5,452 nt of DNA from the NCBI GenBank assembly GCA_027000105.1, contig JALTOP010000202.1, positions 1 through 5,452 on the forward strand, given 5' to 3'. The stretch comes from Planctomycetaceae bacterium (GTDB taxonomy: Bacteria; Planctomycetota; Planctomycetia; Planctomycetales; Planctomycetaceae). Shown one piece after another: positions 1 through 5,452 of this stretch (position 1 is its first letter; the number at the start of each line of letters is the position of its first letter). A program made the translations under genes and the position numbers. The notes beneath the pieces were generated by a model. It worked only from the letters and a program-made list of their open reading frames with translations. It was not told where the DNA came from and did not search any database.

Positions 1-1
1 C

Positions 2-205
2 ACGGCCGCCTGCGGTGAGCTACGATTGATAGGAAACACTGCGGGCAGGGTTCACGTTCCGAATCCGGCAGAGAGAATAATTGAATCAGTACCAAATGGG
101 TGTCGTACCTTTTTTATCGTACCTATTTTTGATAGTTGGCACGCGTCATCCTCCGGATTATGGAATCAGCTCTTGACTTTGATGGATTTTTTGTCTGGTG
201 AATAA
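2..205 (+). CDS. C-terminal end of an unidentified protein, cut by the left window edge
   Basis: Frame 2 is open from the first base to a TAA at 203-205, giving 67 residues with no start in view. The product is not recognised. It runs from a polar stretch containing HVPNPAERIIESVPNG into a beta-strand-like hydrophobic run (TFFIVPIFDSW) and ends with a probable amphipathic helix (GLWNQLLTLMDFLSGE). The argument for coding is twofold: all five other frames here are broken by stops, and the TAA overlaps the GTG start of the next gene by 8 bases, as in translationally coupled operons. Against it, a 67-codon open frame can occur by chance at this base composition, and the codons include several uncommon ones (AGG, AGA, ATA). 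If real, it is the first visible gene of an operon with the coiled-coil protein. No function can be given. Confidence 0.45.
   Translation, partial: TAACGELRLIGNTAGRVHVPNPAERIIESVPNGCRTFFIVPIFDSWHASSSGLWNQLLTLMDFLSGE
103..130 (+). repeat. Two 14-bp tandem copies, TCGTACCT plus T-rich tail
   Basis: The copies are TCGTACCTTTTTTA (103-116) and TCGTACCTATTTTT (117-130), identical at 12 of 14 positions and directly adjacent. The period is not a multiple of three. If the frame at 2-205 is coding, the two copies are therefore read in different phases, encoding parts of RTFF and VPIF. That makes a protein-level reason for the repeat unlikely. It could be a tandem binding site or a chance slippage duplication; nothing in the sequence decides. 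Confidence 0.5.
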
Positions 206-1202
206 TAAAGAACTAAAAAGCGAGCTTGAGAGCAAGAATGAACTTGTCCAGGCGCTGACGTTGCAACTGGAGCAGGCTGCCGAGCAGCTTGACCGTCTGC
301 AACGAACCGGAGTTCGTGCCTCCACCGTTGGTTCTGGCGGATCACTACCCGCAGAATTTGCAGAACAGCAGGAAGCAGCGGCTCAAAATATCGAATATCT
401 GGTCGAGCAATGGGATGCGGCTCAGGTAGCCGGTTCGATCGGTCGGGTTGAAATGCAACTTGAAGAGTTGCGCGACCTGATCACCGAACTGGTCAACAGA
501 CCTGTTCAAACAACTACAGCAGCACTCAGAGAGCAGACAAGTACAGAAACGGTTTCCGAATTGGATGCAGAAGCCTCCCACGCCGATCTGCTCGATTCCT
601 TGCAGGCAGCTTTTTTGCAATCGCCTGAACAAATACCGGAAACTGTCCTCGAAGAAGTACCAGAGGACTTCAGGACAGGTTCCTCCAACGGGATGGAGTC
701 CAGTGAGATAACCCCCAATGAGACAGAGCCGTTGGCTGAGCCCGGCGAGTTGCCCGAACTACCGGAGAAGGTGGACTTTGATTCGGCAACCAAAGAGGAA
801 CTTTGTGATGCCATTATCTCACGGGATGAATACATCAAGACAGTTGTCGATCATTTATCTGCAGCCCGAAAACAGTTCGGTATCCAATCTCCTGATAACT
901 GGGAGGATTTGCAGGAGTGCCCACAGGAACTGATCGAAAAAGTCCAACAACTTGAACAGCAACTCGAAGATCAGCTTCGACTTGGCGAAGTCAGTTTGTC
1001 ACTGGAACGCGCCCGACTCTCTCGAGAAGAAACCCAACTGAATCTGGCAAAAATCCAGATACAAAAGGAACTCCGCAAACAGGGAATCGACCCCCAAACC
1101 ATCCCGGGACTCGAATCGAATCCGGAATCAGCAGAGACTCCCGCGGAGGATAAAACCAAAGGGACGAAGTGGCTCAACATGCTTCGCATCAACAATGATT
1201 GA
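198..1202 (+). CDS. Acidic coiled-coil protein of unknown function
   Basis: This is a 334-residue protein with no catalytic motif, signal peptide or membrane segment, so probably cytoplasmic. Residues 4-36 form a heptad-like helix (LKSELESKNELVQALTLQLE). Residues 56-100 form a second amphipathic helix. Residues 118-195 are an acidic Pro/Glu/Ser-rich linker likely to be disordered. Residues 198-298 are a long charged helical region (KVQQLEQQLEDQLRLGEVSL, then SLERARLSREETQ). The last residues, KWLNMLR, form a short Trp-containing tail. The overall pattern resembles conserved hypothetical coiled-coil proteins I associate with Planctomycetota, but I cannot name a family. The GTG at 198 is the only usable start: an in-frame TGA lies at 180-182 and there is no ATG before the first helix. 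No Shine-Dalgarno site is visible, and the start overlaps the stop of the preceding frame, so coupled translation is plausible. A scaffold or oligomerising role is inference only. Confidence 0.85.
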   Translation: MNNKELKSELESKNELVQALTLQLEQAAEQLDRLQRTGVRASTVGSGGSLPAEFAEQQEAAAQNIEYLVEQWDAAQVAGSIGRVEMQLEELRDLITELVNRPVQTTTAALREQTSTETVSELDAEASHADLLDSLQAAFLQSPEQIPETVLEEVPEDFRTGSSNGMESSEITPNETEPLAEPGELPELPEKVDFDSATKEELCDAIISRDEYIKTVVDHLSAARKQFGIQSPDNWEDLQECPQELIEKVQQLEQQLEDQLRLGEVSLSLERARLSREETQLNLAKIQIQKELRKQGIDPQTIPGLESNPESAETPAEDKTKGTKWLNMLRINND

Positions 1203-1227
1203 TCACCAGCTGTTTTCCGTATAGAAT
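1199..1227 (+). promoter_or_regulatory. Possible sigma70-type promoter for the DUF1501 gene
   Basis: TTGATC (1199-1204) is followed by a 17-base spacer and TAGAAT (1222-1227). These match the consensus boxes at 4 of 6 and 5 of 6 positions with ideal spacing. Transcription would begin near 1234, leaving a leader of about 60 bases before the GTG at 1297. The -35 box overlaps the TGA of the coiled-coil gene, so the DUF1501 gene could be transcribed both from here and by read-through. This is consensus matching only, and promoter rules in Planctomycetota are less well defined. Confidence 0.35.
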
Positions 1228-1261
1228 GGTTCGTATTGGAAGGAAGTTTTCATTCCGAACC
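1228..1261 (+). repeat. Inverted repeat in the leader of the DUF1501 gene
   Basis: GGTTCG (1228-1233) and CGAACC (1256-1261) are perfect 6-bp arms separated by 22 bases. GGAA (1238-1241) and TTCC (1253-1256) lie inside and could extend pairing imperfectly. The left arm falls at the start point predicted for the promoter at 1199-1227, which suits a DNA operator better than an RNA hairpin. There is no T-run after it, so it is not an intrinsic terminator for the upstream gene. Confidence 0.3.
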
Positions 1262-1296
1262 CACCTGCCCCCGTTTACAAAAGGACGGAAACAGCT

Positions 1297-2736
1297 GTGC
1301 ATAGTTATCAGTCCGCATCGTGTTCGATTTCCCGGCGGGAGTTCCTGGCACGATCGGCCAACGGCTTCGGGGCCGTCGCATTGGCGTCACTTGTCAACGA
1401 GTCCGTTGATGGTGCCACCAAAATTTCCCCTGTCCCGGCACAAGACCCCCTGGCACCGAAACAACCGCATTTCAGGCCCCGAGCCAGGAGCGTGATCTTT
1501 CTTTACATGGACGGCGGGCCGTCCCAGGTTGATACGTTCGACCCGAAGCCGCGTCTCAACAAGGAACATGGGCAACCGATCAAGGCGAAGGTTCAGGCAA
1601 CACAATTCGACAACATTGGCAAGGTGCTGAAATCGCCCTGGAAATTCCAGCAGTATGGACAATCGGGAATCCCGGTCAGTGAACTATTCCCGCACACCGC
1701 GAAGCATGTGGATGATATCTGCGTCATCCGCTCGATGACCGCCAACTTCCCTGAGCATACCAATGCCAACTATTTTCTGCACACCGGCTTCGGATTGCAG
1801 GGACGCCCCAGCATGGGTGCCTGGGCCGGGTATGGACTGGGTACCGAATGCAGAGACCTGCCCGGTTTTATCGTCCTCAATGGCGGGTTAATCCCCCCGG
1901 GTGGCCTCGCCTGTTTTCATAACGGTTTTTTGCCTGCCAGTTACCAGGGTTCCGTTTTCAAAAACGGAGGAGAACCGGTTGCCGATCTGAAAAGGCAGGA
2001 GCGGACTGCAGAACTTCAAAGCCGTAAAATTAGTCTGCTGCGTCAACTCGACCAGGAAGTGGTCAAAACAACCGGGGCACACGATGCGATTGAATCGGCG
2101 ATCGCCAATTACGAACTGGCCTATCGAATGCAGACATCCGTCCCCCATTTGATGGATATTTCCGGAGAGACGAAAGCGACTCAGGAATCGTACGGAATGT
2201 TTTCCAGGTTCCCTCAGACACGGACTTATGCCCATCAATGTCTTGTTGCCCGCCGTCTGGTTGAACGGGGAGTTCGCTTTATCGAACTGACCTGCCCCGC
2301 GGTCAAGGGAGATCGTTGGGATCAGCACTCCAACCTGAAGGATGGACACGAGAAGAATTCACTGGCTGTGGATCAACCGATCGCCGGACTGCTTGCCGAT
2401 TTGAAATTGCGTGGCCTCCTCGATGAAACATTGATCATTTGGGCCGGTGAGTTTGGTCGAACGCCGATGGCTCAAGGAACGAACGGGCGCGATCATAACC
2501 CGTCCGGCTTCACCGTCTGGATGGCCGGAGGGGGCATTAAAGGTGGCACCATCTACGGAGCGACCGATGAGTACGGATATTACGCGATTGAAAACAAACT
2601 GCAAATTCATGATATGCACGCCACGATGCTCTATCTACTCGGAATCAATCACGAGCGATTGACATTCCGGCACAGTAGCAGAGAGATGCGTCTAACCGAT
2701 GTCCACGGAAAAGTGATTCACGATATCATCGCCTGA
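1297..2736 (+). CDS. DUF1501 family protein with twin-arginine export signal
   Basis: This 479-residue protein belongs to the DUF1501 family (sulfatase/alkaline-phosphatase-like fold, abundant in Planctomycetota). Its exact reaction is not established. Residues 12-32 are a Tat signal: SRREFLARS followed by the weakly hydrophobic GFGAVALASL. Family signatures follow: MDGGPSQVDTFDPKP (71-85), EHTNANYFLHTG (153-164), DRWDQH (339-344), WAGEFGRTP (382-390), GRDHNPSGFTVWMAGGG (397-413) and HDMHATMLYLLGINHERLTF (438-457). The Asp/His-rich motifs suggest metal binding by analogy with the alkaline phosphatase superfamily. The length is normal and the C-terminus is complete. The GTG start is preceded by AAGGA at 1281-1285. 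No other in-frame start exists back to the TAG at 1222, and the next Met lies inside the core. Family members usually sit directly behind a DUF1549/DUF1553 (PSD1) gene, but here the upstream neighbour is a coiled-coil protein. Export as a folded protein is inferred from the signal. Confidence 0.95.
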   Translation: MHSYQSASCSISRREFLARSANGFGAVALASLVNESVDGATKISPVPAQDPLAPKQPHFRPRARSVIFLYMDGGPSQVDTFDPKPRLNKEHGQPIKAKVQATQFDNIGKVLKSPWKFQQYGQSGIPVSELFPHTAKHVDDICVIRSMTANFPEHTNANYFLHTGFGLQGRPSMGAWAGYGLGTECRDLPGFIVLNGGLIPPGGLACFHNGFLPASYQGSVFKNGGEPVADLKRQERTAELQSRKISLLRQLDQEVVKTTGAHDAIESAIANYELAYRMQTSVPHLMDISGETKATQESYGMFSRFPQTRTYAHQCLVARRLVERGVRFIELTCPAVKGDRWDQHSNLKDGHEKNSLAVDQPIAGLLADLKLRGLLDETLIIWAGEFGRTPMAQGTNGRDHNPSGFTVWMAGGGIKGGTIYGATDEYGYYAIENKLQIHDMHATMLYLLGINHERLTFRHSSREMRLTDVHGKVIHDIIA

Positions 2737-2774
2737 TGCCTTCTCAGGCCTTAAACGAAGGGTTCCCTTTTCGT
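2731..2774 (+). terminator. Two adjacent hairpins after the DUF1501 gene, possible terminator
   Basis: GCCTGA (2731-2736) and TCAGGC (2744-2749) form a perfect 6-bp stem with a 7-base loop; the TGA stop lies inside the left arm. Immediately after, ACGAA-GGG (2755-2762) pairs with CCC (2765-2767) and TTCGT (2770-2774), with a two-base bulge and a very tight apex. A four-T run lies within the second right arm. Neither hairpin has a clean following T-tract, so termination is plausible rather than shown. The position between convergent genes supports the call. Confidence 0.35.
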
Positions 2775-2797
2775 GGTCGGTGCTCCGTTGTCGTACC

Positions 2798-2821
2798 AAT
2801 TTGATGCATCAACCCCAAATT
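2798..2821. repeat. Nested palindromes between convergent genes
   Basis: TTGATGCATCAA (2801-2812) is a perfect 12-bp palindrome. Overlapping it, AATTTG (2798-2803) and CAAATT (2816-2821) are perfect inverted 6-mers with a 12-base spacer. The two structures are mutually exclusive as hairpins. The site could bind a dimeric protein or help terminate the minus-strand transcript. It overlaps the end of the small minus frame at 2970-2809. Confidence 0.35.
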
Positions 2822-2970
2822 AAGAGGTGAAGGCGCACTGGGTCGGCAGGTAGCAATCGGGAACCGAAGCTTGGAGGCGATTTGCAAGCGTAAAACGCTG
2901 GATGAGGTTCAACCTCCTCCTCACCATCATCAACATCAGCGGCAAGCCCAATCAGCGGCAACAACAGCAT
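2809..2970 (-). CDS. Possible small protein coupled to the hydrolase gene
   Basis: A 53-codon frame starts at ATG 2970-2968, sharing its A with the TGA stop of the hydrolase (TGATG). It ends at TGA 2811-2809. The product opens with a short hydrophobic stretch (MLLLPLIGLAAD), continues into an acidic patch (DVDDGEEEVE), and ends in an unremarkable tail with HLLIWG. TGATG junctions are a classic termination-reinitiation arrangement, which is the only real support. The protein matches nothing I recognise and is short enough to be chance. If the hydrolase gene ended with a frameshift, this could instead be read as its tail, but the hydrolase already looks complete. Confidence 0.22.
   Translation of the reverse strand: MLLLPLIGLAADVDDGEEEVEPHPAFYACKSPPSFGSRLLPADPVRLHLLIWG
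2935..2961. repeat. 11-bp direct repeat, ATCAGCGGCAA twice
   Basis: ATCAGCGGCAA occurs at 2935-2945 and 2951-2961, with five bases between copies (period 16). It lies just past the hydrolase stop, in a stretch rich in CTC and ATC triplets (2911-2940). The two copies fall in different phases of the small frame at 2970-2809. Local slippage duplication is the simplest explanation. Confidence 0.45.
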
Positions 2971-4151
2971 CAATTCAAAACATTGACACCGGTGGCCTGG
3001 GCATTTTCCGCAGGAGGTGCCATCGGTTTGGCTTGCGAGCCGATCTTCTCCACTCCGCCCTGCTCACCGGTTGGTCTGGGAAGTTCGATTTCAAACGACG
3101 GGATGCCGGAGTCGTCTGCGTATAATTTTTCACCTGCTCTATTGTGTGCCTGTTTGGGCATCGTTGGGCATTGTGGTGCGGATCCACAAAAGCAGATATA
3201 GGGAGCAATCATCCTGGCCAATTCGGGGCGTCCGTAATAATTGGGCCAGGTGTGTCGAAAACCAATTACGTCCGTAACGTCCAGTTCGTGAACTTTGCAG
3301 GTCTGATCGCCCAATCGCCTTTTATCAAAACGTGTCACTCCGGTTTTTGCCAGCGCACGACCGTATGAAGGAGTGACGAACGGGTAAAGAGTCAGTGCCA
3401 GGTCGCGGCGATTCACCAGGTTCAACATGGAATCGATTTGGGTCATCGCTTTACCGTATCGATTGTTCGGATTCAGCCACTTGTGATTGATTGCCGCTGC
3501 GGCAAAGACCACTCGAATCGGGCGACACCTGTTTGGCGATCCTTTATAAACCCCGTAGATCTGTCCGCCACCCCGATAATGCAAGCTGGCTGCAACTGTT
3601 CGCGTTCCGTGACTGTGGCCAATCAGACAGACGGGAGAGTGGCCGGGTATGCGATCGATCAAATGCGCCAGATAAATGCCGTTCTGCGTGGCGACAATTC
3701 CACTGCGTGTCACATCGACGGAGGGAAGTCCCGTATGATATTCGTCGCTGGGCCAAACAAAGAAAACGACATTCAGCGGACATCCCTGTGTTCCATTGAT
3801 AAGCCAACCGTACGTATTGTTGGCATCCTTGATCGCAACATCAATGCCCACGTAACTGCCATGAATGTAAAAACAGGTGGGAGCATTCGGGTCGAGCGAT
3901 TGCTGCATTTCAGCACAACTACTACGTCGCATCTTCCCGCAGACCGGCTTGAAATAGAACTGGAAGTCCAGACACTTCGGATTCGATCCCGGCATCTGCG
4001 GCATCGAGTAGGTGCTCACAATCCAATAACCAGAACCAACGCAGTCATCAGCCAGGCAATCCTGCGCCACTCCGGGAGCAAAATTCACTCCAAGGATTCC
4101 ACATAATACACACACCGCAGAGAAAACCGATTTTAACGCAGTCTGGTACAT
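2970..4151 (-). CDS. Secreted cysteine-rich alpha/beta hydrolase, DUF900-like
   Basis: This 393-residue protein begins with a Sec-type signal peptide: the hydrophobic stretch VFSAVCVLCGILGV, with likely cleavage near residue 30 (GVAQ/DC). The hydrolase core follows. FYIHGS (94-99) is the beta-strand and oxyanion region, and VVFFVWPSDEY (128-138) is typical of DUF900-like lipase folds. LIGHSHGTR (176-184) carries nucleophile Ser180 in GxSxG. Asp250 in VNRRD and His300 in FRHTWPNYYG are the probable rest of the triad. Residues 340-393 are a low-complexity Pro/Glu/Ala-rich tail of unknown role. The mature part has 13 cysteines (32, 37, 60, 71, 79, 93, 124, 175, 209, 285, 320, 322, 328), suggesting disulfides outside the cytoplasm. 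The substrate is unknown; an ester or lipid hydrolase is inference. The ATG at 4151 gives an intact signal peptide but has no clear ribosome site, only a T-rich leader. The gene converges on the DUF1501 gene across a 233-base gap. Confidence 0.85.
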   Translation of the reverse strand: MYQTALKSVFSAVCVLCGILGVNFAPGVAQDCLADDCVGSGYWIVSTYSMPQMPGSNPKCLDFQFYFKPVCGKMRRSSCAEMQQSLDPNAPTCFYIHGSYVGIDVAIKDANNTYGWLINGTQGCPLNVVFFVWPSDEYHTGLPSVDVTRSGIVATQNGIYLAHLIDRIPGHSPVCLIGHSHGTRTVAASLHYRGGGQIYGVYKGSPNRCRPIRVVFAAAAINHKWLNPNNRYGKAMTQIDSMLNLVNRRDLALTLYPFVTPSYGRALAKTGVTRFDKRRLGDQTCKVHELDVTDVIGFRHTWPNYYGRPELARMIAPYICFCGSAPQCPTMPKQAHNRAGEKLYADDSGIPSFEIELPRPTGEQGGVEKIGSQAKPMAPPAENAQATGVNVLN

Positions 4152-4560
4152 AAAAATAAATCCGTGCTTGGGATTCGTTCACAGGCCTGGAAAACAACGG
4201 GGCAGAAAAACATGGAGGCAGTTCCCCTGTTCAGGCCCGTTTCTGTTTGTAGATGGAATCCCCTTTCTTATCGGAATTTTATGAACTGGAAAGAGGGATT
4301 TTCCCGTTGAAGTGCAAGATAAGCGAGACTATTCAAGAATGATTAATATCGCTTAAGACTGGTAAATTTTGCCGGTTATGACAATTTTAACAGCAACACA
4401 AGGCAGGAGAGACAGGAAGCCATTGCTCCGCAAAAATTGCCCAGCCGGGGACTATTCGGAATAATCCGCTCAAGTGCATTACCATCCGATTCCGCAGATA
4501 GAGGAGCGCGACTTCTTGCGAGTTGGGCGGACGCCAATCGGTCTCGGCCTCTTCCCGTTG
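4152..4560. other. 409-base spacer between the two minus-strand genes
   Basis: No convincing gene or RNA is seen. The half nearest the hydrolase (4152-4380) is AT-rich and should contain its promoter and leader, but I found no well-spaced -35/-10 pair on the minus strand. A small hairpin, GGGA-AAA-TCCC on the minus strand, and the longer inverted repeat at 4320-4355 lie here. The half nearest the redoxin gene (4400-4560) is more GC-rich and carries the doubtful small frame at 4564-4376. The spacing argues that the redoxin and hydrolase genes are separate transcription units. Confidence 0.6.
4320..4355. repeat. 7-bp inverted repeat with an internal palindromic core
   Basis: TAAGCGA (4320-4326) and TCGCTTA (4349-4355) are perfect arms around a 22-base AT-rich loop. 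Inside, ATTC-AA-GAAT (4331-4340) and GAT-TAAT-ATC (4341-4350, sharing two bases with the right arm) are further short dyads. It lies about 170 bases upstream of the hydrolase start and about 205 bases past the redoxin stop. It could be a terminator for the redoxin transcript or an operator for the hydrolase gene. No T-tract follows on the minus strand, which favours the operator reading slightly. Confidence 0.35.
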
Positions 4561-4564
4561 TCAT
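4376..4564 (-). CDS. Doubtful small frame coupled to the redoxin gene
   Basis: A 62-codon frame begins at ATG 4564-4562, overlapping the TGA of the redoxin gene by four bases (ATGA). It ends at TAA 4378-4376. The product is Arg/Ser/Ala-rich in its first half (RGRDRLASAQLARSRAPLSA) and ends with a short hydrophobic Cys-containing stretch (GAMASCLSCLVLLLKL). The ATGA overlap is typical of coupled genes and is the main support. The composition looks like unselected translation and nothing matches a family I know. A chance frame is more likely than a gene. Confidence 0.18.
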   Translation of the reverse strand: MTTGRGRDRLASAQLARSRAPLSAESDGNALERIIPNSPRLGNFCGAMASCLSCLVLLLKLS

Positions 4565-5452
4565 TTTCCGTTCGAGACAACCCCGGTGGACGCCTCTCTG
4601 TTTGCGGGCGAAAGTTTCAATAATCGTTGAGATTCTTTCAAAAGAAACTTTGCGTCGGTGAATGGTTCGGGGCCGACATCATGCCAGCGGATTTGCCCCT
4701 GGCCATCAATTAAAAAAGTACCATGCAACGCCTGGTTTTCGAAATTGTCGACACATCGATATTTTTCAAAAACTTCGAGCTTTCCATCTGTGAGAACCGG
4801 GAACTCAATCGACTTTTCCTGTGTGTAGGCAGAAAGGGCGTTTTTGAGGGAGTCGAGATCATCCGAGCCGATTGCAACAATATCGATTCCCGCCTGGTTG
4901 AACTGTTTTGTCATCGGTGAAAAAACGCCAAGCTGTTCGACACAATGCAAACAGCCAAACCCGAGATAGAAAATGACGATCACCGGCTTGCCCCGGTAAT
5001 CGGAAAGTGCAACAGTCTTTCCAAATGAATCCTGCAATTTCCACGCCGGAGCCGGAGAAGTGTGCCAGGTCAGCGGGCCAAGTGATTCCAGTGGCGGACG
5101 TATCCCGGCATCTTCCCGATGCTTGTATTCACGCAACCAGTTTTCGTTATATCCAAACTCCTTTGCCAACGGTGCCATTTCCTTGAAGATGGAAAGATCG
5201 GTATCGATCAAGGCGGAGATTTCCCGCATTTGCTCGAACGCTTTTTTCGATTCCGTCGGCTTGTTCAAATCGTGTAACAGTTTGGCATAGAAAGCGAGCG
5301 GATAAACCTCGTTGCGAGCCGAATCGACCGCTTTTTTGGCGAGCTTCTCCGCTTCTTCCTTTTCACCTGCGAGAAAATGGGCACGAGCCATAACCGTCCT
5401 GGGAAGTGCGCCCGCCTTCTTGTAAAGTTCCAACGCTTTTTGATGATTCCCT
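4561..5452 (-). CDS. TPR and redoxin (AhpC/TSA, TlpA-like) protein, C-terminal part
   Basis: The frame is open to the right edge, so the N-terminus is missing; 296 residues are visible, read from 5451. No start needs to be chosen: the TTG at 5433 is an internal leucine of a helix (KALELYKKAG). The first ~110 residues are TPR-like helical hairpins (ARAHFLAGEKEEAEKLAKKA, then YAKLLHDLNKPTESKKAFEQ). After a linker (PPLESLGPLTW), residues ~125-275 form a thioredoxin-fold redoxin domain. It contains LSDYRGKPVIVIFYLGFGCL, with a CLHC active-site pair at about residues 167 and 170 of the visible part, then GIDIVAIGSDD and HGTFLIDGQGQIRWHDVGPE. The short tail is probably disordered. The role is a thiol-disulfide reductase or peroxiredoxin-like protein, probably extracytoplasmic in the complete form, though no signal is visible here. 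The cis-proline usual before the TFLID strand is absent. I recall this HGTFLID-type domain as common in Planctomycetota. Confidence 0.85.
   Translation of the reverse strand, partial: GNHQKALELYKKAGALPRTVMARAHFLAGEKEEAEKLAKKAVDSARNEVYPLAFYAKLLHDLNKPTESKKAFEQMREISALIDTDLSIFKEMAPLAKEFGYNENWLREYKHREDAGIRPPLESLGPLTWHTSPAPAWKLQDSFGKTVALSDYRGKPVIVIFYLGFGCLHCVEQLGVFSPMTKQFNQAGIDIVAIGSDDLDSLKNALSAYTQEKSIEFPVLTDGKLEVFEKYRCVDNFENQALHGTFLIDGQGQIRWHDVGPEPFTDAKFLLKESQRLLKLSPANREASTGVVSNGK

Noticed and set aside
173..178. TTGACT as a -35 box for the coiled-coil gene
   Set aside because: No -10 box at acceptable spacing; the nearest, TAATAA, is about 23 bases away and lies inside the gene.
1888..2349. 153-codon frame on the minus strand
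   Set aside because: Antisense to the core of the DUF1501 gene, with no recognisable domain.
2789..2797. Third copy of TGTCGTACC, also seen at 101-109
   Set aside because: A single 9-base match without the T-rich tail; compatible with chance in a window this size.
2887..2899. AGCGT-AAA-ACGCT hairpin as terminator of the hydrolase transcript
   Set aside because: The stem is only five base pairs and no T-tract follows on the minus strand.
2871..3125. Plus-strand frame with a PPPHHHQHQ stretch
   Set aside because: The His/Gln run comes from local CTC/ATC triplets, and most of the frame is antisense to the hydrolase tail.
3438..4106. 222-codon open frame on the plus strand
   Set aside because: It lies antisense within the hydrolase gene, whose reverse frame has a signal peptide, GHSHG and triad motifs. 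The plus-strand product shows no family feature.
4133..4213. 26-codon minus-strand upstream frame overlapping the hydrolase start out of phase
   Set aside because: It has no ribosome site, and the product (MFFCPVVFQACERIPS and on) shows no leader-peptide pattern such as repeated regulatory codons.
4152..4560. Possible tRNA or other structured RNA in the long spacer
   Set aside because: No cloverleaf arms, TTCGA-type loop or CCA end could be found on either strand.

Overview
The window most likely comes from a member of the Planctomycetota with moderate GC content (about half G+C by eye). The main evidence is a Tat-exported DUF1501 protein, a family greatly expanded in that phylum. Supporting evidence is a TPR plus redoxin protein with a CLHC motif, a secreted cysteine-rich alpha/beta hydrolase, and frequent GTG starts without strong Shine-Dalgarno sites. 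This assignment rests on family recognition, not on a search.

Layout on the plus strand: positions 2-205 hold an open frame that looks like the C-terminal end of a gene cut by the left edge. Its stop overlaps the GTG start of a 334-residue acidic coiled-coil protein (198-1202). After a 94-base gap with a possible sigma70-type promoter and an inverted repeat comes a 479-residue DUF1501 protein with a twin-arginine signal (1297-2736). A pair of small hairpins follows its stop.

Layout on the minus strand: a 393-residue secreted alpha/beta hydrolase with a GHSHG nucleophile motif (4151-2970) converges on the DUF1501 gene. Upstream of it, in the same orientation, is the C-terminal part of a TPR/thioredoxin-fold protein (5452-4561) cut by the right edge. 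About 410 bases separate these two genes; they hold an inverted repeat and no convincing gene. Two very small frames start exactly at the stop codons of the two minus-strand genes (TGATG at 2972-2968, ATGA at 4564-4561). They are listed at low confidence.

How the genes work together: the DUF1501 protein and the hydrolase are predicted to be exported, and the redoxin protein is of a type often exported. The coiled-coil protein has no visible signal or membrane segment and is probably cytoplasmic. There is no evidence that the plus- and minus-strand groups share a pathway. I see no RNA gene, CRISPR array, insertion sequence or phage module, and no clearly new multi-gene system. The more unusual points are the solitary DUF1501 gene, the cysteine-rich DUF900-like hydrolase, the redoxin domain lacking the usual cis-proline, and the overlapping stop/start junctions.
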